From assembly GCF_951230155.1 (NCBI RefSeq), contig NZ_CATNVD010000020.1, positions 1 through 64,000 of the forward strand: 64,000 nt of DNA. The letters run 5' to 3'. The position numbers and the translations under genes are program-made. The notes under the pieces are model-generated. The model made no database searches. It was not told the origin of the DNA and saw only the letters and a list, made by a program, of their open reading frames with translations. Numbering within the stretch: the first letter of the stretch is position 1; each line of letters opens with the position of its first letter. This document shows, piece after piece, positions 8,539-17,189 of this stretch. The DNA comes from Parablautia sp. Marseille-Q6255. Its GTDB lineage: Bacteria; Bacillota; Clostridia; Lachnospirales; Lachnospiraceae.

Positions 8539-9786
8539 TTATGCAGTTGCTGACTTGATTTTATAACCTTGATTCCTTGCTATGATGATTGCCTGCTCTA
8601 CTGTAATCTCACGGTCCGCAGGCGGTAGGTCGGATTTTTGGTAAAGTTCTGCATTATAGTTTTCCCCGTTCTTCAACATGTGGTATAATGCGGTAAGAAG
8701 CATTCTTGCTATTGCAAGGATTGCTTTCTTGTGACCGCGACGCTTTCTGATACGGAGATAACGGTTACGCATTTCAGGATGCTTAGTGCTTTTTACGACA
8801 GCGTTTGCGCACTGTACTAAAAGCGGTTTGATGTAGCATCCGGCCTTGGACACCCGGACAGATTTTTTCTTCCCTGCACTTTCATTGTTGGTTGGTGTAA
8901 GCCCAGCCCATGAGCACAAGTGTTTCGCCGAAGGAAAAGCCTCCATATTGGTACCGATTTCGGAAATGATTCCGATGGCAGTGAAAGTACTGCTGATACC
9001 AGGAGCGGTTTGAAGAATGGAAAGTTCCTGCTGATAGGGAGCGGCGAGCGCAAGAATGAGTTCTTCAAGCTCTGCTTTCCGGGATTCAAGGTTTTCATAA
9101 TGAGCTTTGATTACTTTGAGTTTGCCAGCCTGTTCCGGAGTGATATAGCCATCAATGGCATTGCGAAGCTCGGGAAGTTTTTTCTTCAGGCTTCTGAAAA
9201 CAAGAGGTTCAAGGTCAAAGGAAGTATTTGCGGGATTTTCCAAAAGTTTATCCAGTATCGCCTGAGCAGATTTGCCGAAGGTGTCCGAAACAACGTTTCC
9301 CAACTGGATATTGGAAACCGTGAGACAGTTCTGCAAACGATTCTTTTCGCTTGATTTGAAGCAGGTTAGTTTGAAACGGTAACGCATTAGGTCGCGAAGC
9401 TGGCGAATGTCAGCAGGTGGCATAAAGCTTCCGGCAACAAGGTCATGCTTAAACAGGTCAGCAATCCATTTGGCATCTTTTTTGTCAGTTTTCTTTCCAC
9501 GGATAGCCTTAACATATTTAGGATGAGCAAGGACAATCGAACAATCCGATTCCAAGATGTTATAAACAGGGATCCAGTATTTACCGGTAGATTCCATACA
9601 GACATCCTTGCAATTGCGATCGAGTAACCACTGTAACAAAGTTTTCAGACCGCTCGTGTAGGTCGAAAACCGGCGGCTCTCGTAAGAAGTGACACCTTTA
9701 TCGTTAGTAGAAGCGATACAGGCAACTACAAAAGTCTTGTGGACATCAATGCCACAGCAGATTTTGTACACGATTTTTAAAGCCAT
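8539..9786 (-). CDS. IS110-family transposase, copy 1
   Basis: A 415-residue DEDD-type recombinase, identical to the protein at 12089-13336. The N-terminal RuvC-like domain shows GIDVHKTFVVA (first Asp), MESTGKYW (Glu) and KKTDKKDAKWIADLF (paired Asp). The C-terminal Tnp_20 domain has LQTAPGISSTFTAIGIISE and SWAGLTPTNNESAGKK, where the Ser is the expected nucleophile. ATG 9786 has AGGAG five bases upstream and is preferred to the GTG ten codons earlier. In this family the enzyme works with a bridge RNA made from the non-coding end of the element. Confidence 0.93.
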   Translation of the reverse strand: MALKIVYKICCGIDVHKTFVVACIASTNDKGVTSYESRRFSTYTSGLKTLLQWLLDRNCKDVCMESTGKYWIPVYNILESDCSIVLAHPKYVKAIRGKKTDKKDAKWIADLFKHDLVAGSFMPPADIRQLRDLMRYRFKLTCFKSSEKNRLQNCLTVSNIQLGNVVSDTFGKSAQAILDKLLENPANTSFDLEPLVFRSLKKKLPELRNAIDGYITPEQAGKLKVIKAHYENLESRKAELEELILALAAPYQQELSILQTAPGISSTFTAIGIISEIGTNMEAFPSAKHLCSWAGLTPTNNESAGKKKSVRVSKAGCYIKPLLVQCANAVVKSTKHPEMRNRYLRIRKRRGHKKAILAIARMLLTALYHMLKNGENYNAELYQKSDLPPADREITVEQAIIIARNQGYKIKSATA

Positions 9787-10105
9787 AGGGACTCCTTTCA
9801 GAACCAGAAGGTTCACTAAAGATTATAGGGAGAGACGGCATTGACTGAACGCCTAAGCCATAAACGAGAATGTTTATACAAAGATAAGATTACGTGCTTG
9901 AAATCACACTTATTTGTGCTTGAAAAGGCGGACTACACATATAAACATACGGTCATCCGGCAAGCCGGACAGCCCACTCACCTCCCCGTGATTTGTAGTA
10001 TACCGAGTTCCCTATAAGAAGAATTATAAAGAAAAAATAAGCTCAGGAAAACATTTTCATAACGTTTTGTGCCTGAGCGAAGCGAAAGGAATGGATATAA
10101 ACATG
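9787..10105 (-). other. Non-coding left end of IS110 copy 1 (candidate bridge RNA region)
   Basis: This is the 319-bp stretch upstream of the transposase, identical to 11770-12088. From the outer edge inward it holds a 38-nt hairpin (GCTCAGG...CCTGAGC, with an inner AAAAC/GTTTT pairing) followed by TTATTTTTTC, which looks like an intrinsic terminator facing inward. Then come a small TCCGG-CTTG-CCGGA hairpin and a TATAAT box shortly before the transposase. A long structured non-coding end beside the gene start is where bridge RNAs are encoded in the IS110 group. RNA boundaries are not determined. Confidence 0.5.
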
Positions 10106-10480
10106 AAAAAAGAAGTAATCGCAACAACAAAGGCGCCGGGCGCGGTAGGACCGTACGTGCAGGCTGCAAAGGCAGGAGAGATGGTGTACTGTTCCGGTCA
10201 GCTTGGGCTTGACCCGGAGACAGGAAAGCTTGAGGACGGTGTAGAAGCGCAGGCGCACCGTTCCATGAAGAATCTCGGCGCGGTTCTGGAGAAAGCGGGA
10301 AGTGACTACGGCAGGATCGTAAAGACAACGATCTTCCTTGCCGATATGGATGACTTTGCAAAGGTAAATGAGGTGTACAAGTCCTACTTTGACGGAGATT
10401 ATCCGGCACGTTCCTGTGTGCAGGTAGCGAAGCTTCCGCTTGGCGGACTGGTAGAGATCGAGTGTATTGCCTGCGTATAA
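10103..10480 (+). CDS. ridA: RidA family enamine/imine deaminase
   Basis: A 125-residue RidA/YjgF protein that hydrolyses reactive 2-aminoacrylate-type enamines formed by PLP enzymes. Signature stretches are APGAVGPYVQAAKAG, YCSGQLGLDP and the C-terminal PARSCVQVAKLPLGGLVEIE with the substrate-binding Arg. The IS110 copy ends right at this start codon, so the native ribosome site (AGAAAAGAGGGAATA, near 8434) has been replaced by IS sequence with AAAGGA about 13 bases upstream. In-frame starts at 10067 and 10091 also come from the IS. The product is intact but its expression has probably changed. Confidence 0.93.
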   Translation: MKKEVIATTKAPGAVGPYVQAAKAGEMVYCSGQLGLDPETGKLEDGVEAQAHRSMKNLGAVLEKAGSDYGRIVKTTIFLADMDDFAKVNEVYKSYFDGDYPARSCVQVAKLPLGGLVEIECIACV

Positions 10481-10531
10481 AGAAAGCGTGCGGCGGCAGA
10501 GCAATACATAAGCAAATAGAAAGTGATACAG

Positions 10532-10578
10532 CAACAGGCTGTGAGGATCTTAAGTCCAGGATCCTGCACAGCCTGTTG
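10532..10578. terminator. Bidirectional terminator between ridA and the ABC exporter
   Basis: CAACAGGCTGTG (10532-10543) pairs with CACAGCCTGTTG (10567-10578), followed by TTTTGCTTT on the plus strand. It serves the two convergent genes that end at 10480 and 10597. Confidence 0.75.
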
Positions 10579-10596
10579 TTTTGCTTTGTGGAAATA

Positions 10597-11769
10597 CTAT
10601 GATGCGATCGCATTTCCGGTATAGAGCTGATAATACCTTCCTTTTTCTTCGAGCAGCTGCTCATGTGTGCCGCGCTCGATGATGCGTCCCTGCTCCAGTA
10701 CCATAATACAGTCGGAATTGCGGATCGTAGAGAGCCGGTGTGCGATCACGAATGTGGTACGCCCGGTCATCAGCCGGTCCATGCCCTCCTGTACGATGCG
10801 CTCGGTACGTGTGTCGATCGAGCTGGTCGCCTCGTCAAGGATCAGTACAGGTGGATCTGCGATAGCGGCACGCGCGATCGCGAGAAGTTGTCGCTGTCCC
10901 TGACTTAAATTGGCGCCGTCACCGGTAAGCATGGTATCGTAGCCCTGCGGCAGCCGGCGGATGAAGCCGTCTGCATTCGCCAGTCTGGCTGCAGCTACGA
11001 TCTCTTCATCTGAGGCGTCAAGCTTGCCGAAACGGATATTTTCCCGTACCGTTCCGGTAAACAGGTGCGTATCCTGAAGCACGATGCCCAGTGAGCGGCG
11101 CAGATCCGCCTTTTTGATCTTATTGATATTGATGCCGTCGTAGCGGATCTTTCCGTCCTGGATATCATAAAAACGGTTGATCAGATTTGTGATCGTGGTC
11201 TTGCCTGCTCCGGTAGAGCCGACAAAGGCGATTTTCTGTCCCGGTGTTGCATATAACCTGACGTCATGCAGCACGATCTTGTCGTCACTGTAGCCAAAAT
11301 CTACTCCGTCAAATACGACGTCGCCTTTTAATTCCTTGTAGTCGACAGAACCGTCTGCCTGATGAGTGTGCTTCCATGCCCAGCGTCCGGTGCGCTCTCT
11401 GCTCTCGGTGAGCGCGCCGTCCTGCTCTCTTGCATTGACGAGCGTGACATAGCCATGATCAGCTTCCGGCTCCTCGTCCATCAGCCGGAAGATACGATCC
11501 GCCCCGGCCAGAGCCATGACGATCGCATTGAACTGCTGGCTGACCTGATTGATCGGCATGTTAAAGCTTTTATTGAAGGTCAGAAAGCTTGCAAGACCGC
11601 CCAGCGTGAAGCCGCCGATCCCATTGAGCGCAAGCACACCGCCTACGATCGCGCAGACAACATAGCTGATATTGCCAAGCTGCGCATTGATCGGACCGAG
11701 GAGGTTCGCAAACGTATTTGCCCGGTCTGCGCTCTGACAGAGCTGATCGTTGAGCTGCCGGAATTTTTC
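10597..11769 (-). pseudogene. ABC exporter half-transporter B, 3' part (cut off by IS110 copy 2)
   Basis: This encodes the last part of the transmembrane domain and the whole nucleotide-binding domain: Walker A GSTGAGKTTI, Q-loop LQDTHLFTG, signature LSQGQRQLLAIARA, Walker B VLILDEATSSID and H-loop IAHRLS. Reading stays open into the IS left end (to 11808), so an IS-derived start (MCLSEAKGMDIN) could produce a truncated protein with the NBD but without the first transmembrane helices. It continues the gene whose 5' part is at 13441-14165; both parts are on the minus strand in the right order, so the interruption is a simple IS insertion. Confidence 0.9.
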
Positions 11770-12088
11770 CATGTTTATATCCATTCCTTTCGCTTCGCTC
11801 AGGCACAAAACGTTATGAAAATGTTTTCCTGAGCTTATTTTTTCTTTATAATTCTTCTTATAGGGAACTCGGTATACTACAAATCACGGGGAGGTGAGTG
11901 GGCTGTCCGGCTTGCCGGATGACCGTATGTTTATATGTGTAGTCCGCCTTTTCAAGCACAAATAAGTGTGATTTCAAGCACGTAATCTTATCTTTGTATA
12001 AACATTCTCGTTTATGGCTTAGGCGTTCAGTCAATGCCGTCTCTCCCTATAATCTTTAGTGAACCTTCTGGTTCTGAAAGGAGTCCCT
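11770..12088 (+). other. Non-coding left end of IS110 copy 2 (candidate bridge RNA region)
   Basis: This is the same sequence as 9787-10105. The inward terminator-like hairpin has arms 11797-11803 and 11828-11834. The small CCGG hairpin is at 11906-11919. TATAAT is at 12048-12053 and AGGAG lies just before ATG 12089. These positions are given so that the candidate guide RNA can be searched for loops matching the target motif. Confidence 0.5.
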
Positions 12089-13336
12089 ATGGCTTTAAAA
12101 ATCGTGTACAAAATCTGCTGTGGCATTGATGTCCACAAGACTTTTGTAGTTGCCTGTATCGCTTCTACTAACGATAAAGGTGTCACTTCTTACGAGAGCC
12201 GCCGGTTTTCGACCTACACGAGCGGTCTGAAAACTTTGTTACAGTGGTTACTCGATCGCAATTGCAAGGATGTCTGTATGGAATCTACCGGTAAATACTG
12301 GATCCCTGTTTATAACATCTTGGAATCGGATTGTTCGATTGTCCTTGCTCATCCTAAATATGTTAAGGCTATCCGTGGAAAGAAAACTGACAAAAAAGAT
12401 GCCAAATGGATTGCTGACCTGTTTAAGCATGACCTTGTTGCCGGAAGCTTTATGCCACCTGCTGACATTCGCCAGCTTCGCGACCTAATGCGTTACCGTT
12501 TCAAACTAACCTGCTTCAAATCAAGCGAAAAGAATCGTTTGCAGAACTGTCTCACGGTTTCCAATATCCAGTTGGGAAACGTTGTTTCGGACACCTTCGG
12601 CAAATCTGCTCAGGCGATACTGGATAAACTTTTGGAAAATCCCGCAAATACTTCCTTTGACCTTGAACCTCTTGTTTTCAGAAGCCTGAAGAAAAAACTT
12701 CCCGAGCTTCGCAATGCCATTGATGGCTATATCACTCCGGAACAGGCTGGCAAACTCAAAGTAATCAAAGCTCATTATGAAAACCTTGAATCCCGGAAAG
12801 CAGAGCTTGAAGAACTCATTCTTGCGCTCGCCGCTCCCTATCAGCAGGAACTTTCCATTCTTCAAACCGCTCCTGGTATCAGCAGTACTTTCACTGCCAT
12901 CGGAATCATTTCCGAAATCGGTACCAATATGGAGGCTTTTCCTTCGGCGAAACACTTGTGCTCATGGGCTGGGCTTACACCAACCAACAATGAAAGTGCA
13001 GGGAAGAAAAAATCTGTCCGGGTGTCCAAGGCCGGATGCTACATCAAACCGCTTTTAGTACAGTGCGCAAACGCTGTCGTAAAAAGCACTAAGCATCCTG
13101 AAATGCGTAACCGTTATCTCCGTATCAGAAAGCGTCGCGGTCACAAGAAAGCAATCCTTGCAATAGCAAGAATGCTTCTTACCGCATTATACCACATGTT
13201 GAAGAACGGGGAAAACTATAATGCAGAACTTTACCAAAAATCCGACCTACCGCCTGCGGACCGTGAGATTACAGTAGAGCAGGCAATCATCATAGCAAGG
13301 AATCAAGGTTATAAAATCAAGTCAGCAACTGCATAA
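12089..13336 (+). CDS. IS110-family transposase, copy 2
   Basis: A 415-residue DEDD/serine recombinase, identical in sequence to the product of 8539-9786; see that entry for the motifs. Identity at the protein level, and at every non-coding stretch compared, points to very recent transposition or to gene conversion between the two copies. Confidence 0.93.
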   Translation: MALKIVYKICCGIDVHKTFVVACIASTNDKGVTSYESRRFSTYTSGLKTLLQWLLDRNCKDVCMESTGKYWIPVYNILESDCSIVLAHPKYVKAIRGKKTDKKDAKWIADLFKHDLVAGSFMPPADIRQLRDLMRYRFKLTCFKSSEKNRLQNCLTVSNIQLGNVVSDTFGKSAQAILDKLLENPANTSFDLEPLVFRSLKKKLPELRNAIDGYITPEQAGKLKVIKAHYENLESRKAELEELILALAAPYQQELSILQTAPGISSTFTAIGIISEIGTNMEAFPSAKHLCSWAGLTPTNNESAGKKKSVRVSKAGCYIKPLLVQCANAVVKSTKHPEMRNRYLRIRKRRGHKKAILAIARMLLTALYHMLKNGENYNAELYQKSDLPPADREITVEQAIIIARNQGYKIKSATA

Positions 13337-13440
13337 CCTTAACATTTCTAATATTCAATTTTTAAAGCAGCCACCGAAAGATGGCTTATTTGTCGTGTAC
13401 TTAAGGGAATGGATACCCTCTACTTCTCATTTTCAATCTT

Positions 13441-14165
13441 TCTTCTTCGTGACAGAAGACTTTTACGACCTTCTGACCCTGCATCATCTCTTCGATGTAG
13501 CCATTGACAGCGCCGAGATTTCTTTGCTGCTCCATAAAATATCTGCCGCTGCGCCCGGTTGCCTGCTTCGTACAAAAAAGCATGATACTGACCATCACGA
13601 GCGTGACAAGCGTCAGCGGGATGTTCAGGATCAGCATACTGACAAAGACGCTTACGATCATAAAGGCGCTGTTGATGATCTGCGGGATGCTCTGGCTGAT
13701 CATCTGACGCAGGGTATCAATGTCATTCGTATATACAGACATGATATCGCCGTGCGCATGTGTATCAAAATACCGGATAGGCAGCTTTTCCATGTGCGCA
13801 AACAGATCGGTGCGCAGATCGTGCAGCACTCCCTGCGTGACAACGACCATGATCCGGTTGTAAATATAAACAGAACATACACCTGCGGCATAAAAGCAGG
13901 CGACACGTGCGATCGCCTGTGCCAGAGGCGTAAAATTCGGCGTATCACTGAGCAGGAACGGTGTGATATAATCATCGATCAGATTTTTGGTGAACATCGT
14001 TCCCTGCACATTGGCAAGTACGCCTGCAAGGATCAGCAAAACGACAACGATACAGTGCACCTTGTAATCGCGAAAGATATAGCGCATCAGGCGCATCAGG
14101 AGCTTTCCGGGGTGCTCCACCTGTGATTTTATACCGCGCGGTACGCGGTTGATCGGACCTGCCAT
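13441..14165 (-). pseudogene. ABC exporter half-transporter B, 5' part
   Basis: This holds the first 241 codons or so of an ABC exporter subunit, starting MAGPINRVPRG and running through several transmembrane helices (HCIVVVLLILAGVLA and others) to GQKVVKVFCHEEE, where IS110 copy 2 begins. The reading frame continues 13 codons into the IS and stops at 13401. ATG 14165 overlaps the stop of the upstream gene by one base (TAATG), showing translational coupling with half-transporter A. Without the 3' part it lacks any ATPase domain and cannot work as a transporter. Confidence 0.92.
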
Positions 14166-15916
14166 TACAATTCACCTGCCTTTTCATCAAAATCGCCGCC
14201 GCCTTTTATCTGTGATTCATAGATCTCACAGTAGATAGCGTTCGTCTGCAGCAGCTCTTCATGTGTGCCAAAGCCATCAATCTGTCCATTCTCCATGACG
14301 ATGATGCGGTCTGCATCCTGTACGCTGGAGATACGTTGAGAGATGATCAGCTTTGTCGTATCTGGTATGCCCTCGCGGAAGGCACGCCGAATATTTGCGT
14401 CAGTAGCCGTGTCTACGGCGCTCGTACTGTCATCGAGGATCAGGATCTTTGGCTTTTTCAGGAGCGCGCGGGCAATACAAAGCCGCTGCTTCTGACCGCC
14501 GGAAACATTGCTTCCGCCCTGCTCGATATATGTATCATATCCGTCCGGGAAGGACTGGATAAAGTTGTCCGCGCAGGCAAGACGGCATGCCCTGCGGCAC
14601 TCCTCGTCTGTAGCGTCTTTATTGCCCCAACGCAGATTTTCATAGATCGTACCGGAAAAGAGGACATTGCTCTGCAGCACAACAGACACCTGATTGCGCA
14701 GCACCTCCATGTCATATTCCCTGACATTTCTGCCGCCCACGATCACCTCTCCGGCGGTCGCGTCATACAGACGGCTGATCAGAGAGATCAGACTGGTCTT
14801 GGCGCTTCCCGTGCCGCCGATGATACCGATCGTCTCGCCGGAGTGGATCGTCAGACAGATATCCTTTAGTACCGGTTCGCGGCTGTCCGGCTGATACGAA
14901 AAGTCTACATGCTGAAAACGGATGCTTCCGTCAGGCACCTGCATGACCGGATGTTCCGGGTTTGTCAGGTCGCTTTCTTCATTTAAGACTTCGCTGATAC
15001 GCTCCATGCTCGCGGTGCTCATCGAGAGCATGACAAATACCATAGAGAGCATCATCAGGCTCATCAGGATATTCATACAGTAGGCCAGAAGACTCATCAG
15101 CTCTCCGGTCGTAAGCGTGGTGGAGACGATCATCTTCGCTCCGATCCAGCTGATCAGCAGGATGCAGGTATAGACAGTCGTCTGCATCAGAGGCGCATTC
15201 ATCACAAGCTTATTCTCCGCCTTTTTGAAAATACGGAAAATATTTTCGCTCGTCTGACGGAATTTATCTGTCTCATAATCCTCCCGCACGTATGCCTTGA
15301 CCACACGTATGGCAGAGACATTTTCCTGCACGGAGGCATTCATTGCGTCATACTTTGGAAAAGCCATACGGAAATACCGGGTTGCATTCGTCAGGATAAA
15401 GAACAGGATCACGCCGAGGATGATGACTGCTGCCAGATAGATGCTCGCCAGCTTCCGGTTGATCGTAAATGCCATAATAAGAGCGCAGATCATACTGGCA
15501 GGAGCGCGCATCATCATACGCAGCATCATCTGGTAAGCATTCTGGATATTCGTGACATCTGTGGTCAGACGCGTGATCAGTCCGGCTGTGCTGAACTTGT
15601 CAATGTTGGAAAAAGAAAATGTCTGGATATGCTCAAACATGCTCGCGCGCAGGTTTTTGGCGAGTCCGGTGGAGGCTTTTGCTCCGAACCGTCCGCCCGC
15701 CATGCCTGCGAGAAGGCCGATGGAAGCGGCCACGATCATCAGCCCTCCGGTCCGGTAGATGTGGCTGATGTTGCCGGTATTGACTCCATTATCGATAATG
15801 GACGCCATCAGAAACGGGATCAGCGTCTCCATCATGACTTCCAGTATCATAAAAAAAGGAGTCGCGATGGAGGCGCGGCGTTATTCTTTGACCTCTTTAA
15901 AAATAGTGCGGAACAT
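14165..15916 (-). pseudogene. ABC exporter half-transporter A, with a nonsense codon at position 12
   Basis: The natural start is ATG 15916 with GGAGGAG seven bases upstream. It reads MFRTIFKEVKE, then TAA at 15883-15881, then stays in frame as RRASIATPFFMILEV and on through a full exporter of about 583 residues. A Tyr codon (TAC or TAT) turned into TAA is the simplest explanation. Restart at ATG 15850 would give 561 residues but has no ribosome site. The ATPase domain shows Walker A GGTGSAKTS, signature VSGGQKQRLCIARA and Walker B ILILDDSTSAVD with Asp in place of the catalytic Glu, as in the degenerate half of heterodimeric exporters. Its partner is the IS-split gene downstream. Confidence 0.88.
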
Positions 15917-15919
15917 AGA

Positions 15920-16198
15920 CTACTCCTCCCAGCCGTCTGTGAAACGCACATTGACACAAATATTGCGGACCACCTCGCCCTCGCCCAGATCGAGGTCATG
16001 GATATCTGTGATCGGCGGGAGCTGCGCACCTTCTTCAGAAAGCTCCAGATAGATCCAGTCATACGCAGCTTCGTTGGCTTTTTCTACCGCGTCCTCAAGC
16101 GTCTCACCCTCTGCCTGGCAGCAGGCAAGATCAGGGAACGTACCCTGAAACGTACCCTTTTCAGTTTTTTTGAAAATTGCAGGGTATATGAATTTCAT
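15920..16198 (-). CDS. HicB-like antitoxin-family protein without a HicA partner
   Basis: A 92-residue protein with the HicB/UPF0150 pattern: MKFIYPAIFKKTEKGTFQGT, FPDLACCQAEGETLEDAVEKA, then a short C-terminal part. HicB proteins usually pair with a small HicA mRNA interferase encoded next to them, but no HicA-like frame is seen on either side. The stop codon lies inside the ribosome site of ABC half-transporter A, so the three genes formed one operon. The protein may act as a stand-alone regulator of the exporter; that is inference from position only. Confidence 0.8.
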   Translation of the reverse strand: MKFIYPAIFKKTEKGTFQGTFPDLACCQAEGETLEDAVEKANEAAYDWIYLELSEEGAQLPPITDIHDLDLGEGEVVRNICVNVRFTDGWEE

Positions 16199-16234
16199 AA
16201 TGTAACTCCTCCTTTTTTGCGTTTTTCACGCATT

Positions 16235-16263
16235 ATTATATGCTTTTTTAAAAAAAGGTGCAA
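16235..16263 (-). promoter_or_regulatory. Promoter of the hicB-ABC exporter operon
   Basis: On the minus strand, TTGCAC (16263-16258), 17 bp, TATAAT (16240-16235), 37 bp before the hicB start. The spacer is a run of T then A. Confidence 0.75.
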
Positions 16264-16532
16264 TCTTCATTAAAAAATAATTTGTGGAAAGGGACAGTTT
16301 TTAGACATTAAAGGACACCAGGAAAAAACAGGCAGATACAGTGCTATAGTCATAATGGTAAAAGAATATGGGACGATAATGGAGGTGATCCTGTTGCGTG
16401 TATCAGATAAAGAAATGTAAGAAGCGATTTAAGAAAGTCTTCACTTATTTTTCGGAATGATTTCCTTATTTTTGAAGAAAGGAAGCGTAGAATGAAATTA
16501 TCAAAAAACACCAGAAAAGGAAGGGAATGGAA
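16264..16532. other. Intergenic region without a recognisable gene
   Basis: This stretch lies between the hicB promoter and the secreted-protein gene. It contains only a 13-codon frame at 16379-16420 with a plausible ribosome site but no homology I recognise. A -10-like TATAGT occurs near 16345. I see no RNA gene or repeat here. Confidence 0.4.
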
Positions 16533-17099
16533 ATGAAGAGAAGGTTGGCTATGAGATGGATCGCCGCAGGTGCGGCGGGAATGACAGTTCTGTCAGGTAT
16601 GGCAATGAACACATTTGCAGACGTCCCGGAGGACATATGGGAGTATGCGCAGTATGAGGATGAGGAGGACAATATCATCTACGACTTCAAGGAAGTCGAG
16701 GTAGCGGTTCCGCAGGAGTGGAAGGGCAAATATGAGTTTGAGACATCTGAGATGTCAGACGGCACAGGCTCGTCGGTGACATTTTATCATACGGCATCGC
16801 GCGAAGCACGTGAAAAGGAACTGGGTTATGAAAACGCGGGAGGTGTTCTGTTTAACTTATGCTACAGTGAGACGTATGATTTTCTGGATGTGCTGCCGAA
16901 TTATCAGATCATCGGAAGCGGAGAGAGCGGCGTGTATTATCTGATGTTCCCGACCGATGTGCAGGGGTACTTAGATGGCGGTAAAATCTGGGCAGAGTGG
17001 GGGACACTTGCAGATGATAATGAATGGATCACAGAGAATGCCAGAATGATTTCTTCTGGAGAGGGGATTGTAGATATGGATAAAGTAGCCTGCAAATAA
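16533..17099 (+). CDS. Secreted protein of unknown function
   Basis: A 188-residue protein (190 if the ATG at 16527 is used). It begins with a charged N-terminus, a hydrophobic stretch (WIAAGAAGMTVLSGMAM) and a probable cleavage after TFA, so it is exported. The mature part is acidic, with AVPQEWKGKYEFE, SVTFYH and YYLMFPTDVQGY. It looks like the small secreted beta-rich proteins common in Lachnospiraceae whose roles are unknown. It stands alone; the next downstream feature is an IS110 element on the opposite strand. Confidence 0.75.
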   Translation: MKRRLAMRWIAAGAAGMTVLSGMAMNTFADVPEDIWEYAQYEDEEDNIIYDFKEVEVAVPQEWKGKYEFETSEMSDGTGSSVTFYHTASREAREKELGYENAGGVLFNLCYSETYDFLDVLPNYQIIGSGESGVYYLMFPTDVQGYLDGGKIWAEWGTLADDNEWITENARMISSGEGIVDMDKVACK

Positions 17100-17189
17100 A
17101 AAGTCAAGGCTAAATTGCTGAAAATTGATAATTTTATACAGGTTGAAAAAATGGGTATCACAATAAGACCACCACATCAGTGCTGGTCT

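Larger units (their letters stand above)
8435..10105 (-). mobile_element. IS110-family insertion sequence, copy 1 (inverted relative to copy 2)
   Basis: Bases 8435-10105 are the reverse complement of 11770-13440; both are 1,671 bp and I found no difference where I compared them. The limits are set by where the two copies stop matching, so up to a few bases at each end may be shared target rather than IS. The transposase-upstream end is at 10105. The insertion lies between the ribosome-binding region (GAGGG) and the start codon of ridA. No flanking direct duplication is evident, as usual for IS110. Confidence 0.9.
11770..13440 (+). mobile_element. IS110-family insertion sequence, copy 2
   Basis: A 1,671-bp element, the exact inverted counterpart of 8435-10105. 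It splits the ABC exporter gene at about codon 241, between CACGAAGAAGAA (His-Glu-Glu-Glu) on one side and GAAAAATTCCGG (Glu-Lys-Phe-Arg) on the other. Read in the transposase direction, the base run just before each copy is T-rich and joins CATG (TTTTTCCATG here, TTTTTTCATG at copy 1). Both insertions therefore hit the same short motif, as expected for an RNA-guided IS110 with a fixed target. Confidence 0.92.

Noticed and set aside
10106-11769. Segment between the IS110 copies having been inverted
   Set aside because: The exporter's two parts lie on the same strand and in the correct order, so the current orientation is the ancestral one.
16379-16420. 13-codon frame with a ribosome-site-like GGAGGTGA
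   Set aside because: It is too short, has no recognised leader-peptide features and no attenuator hairpin after it.
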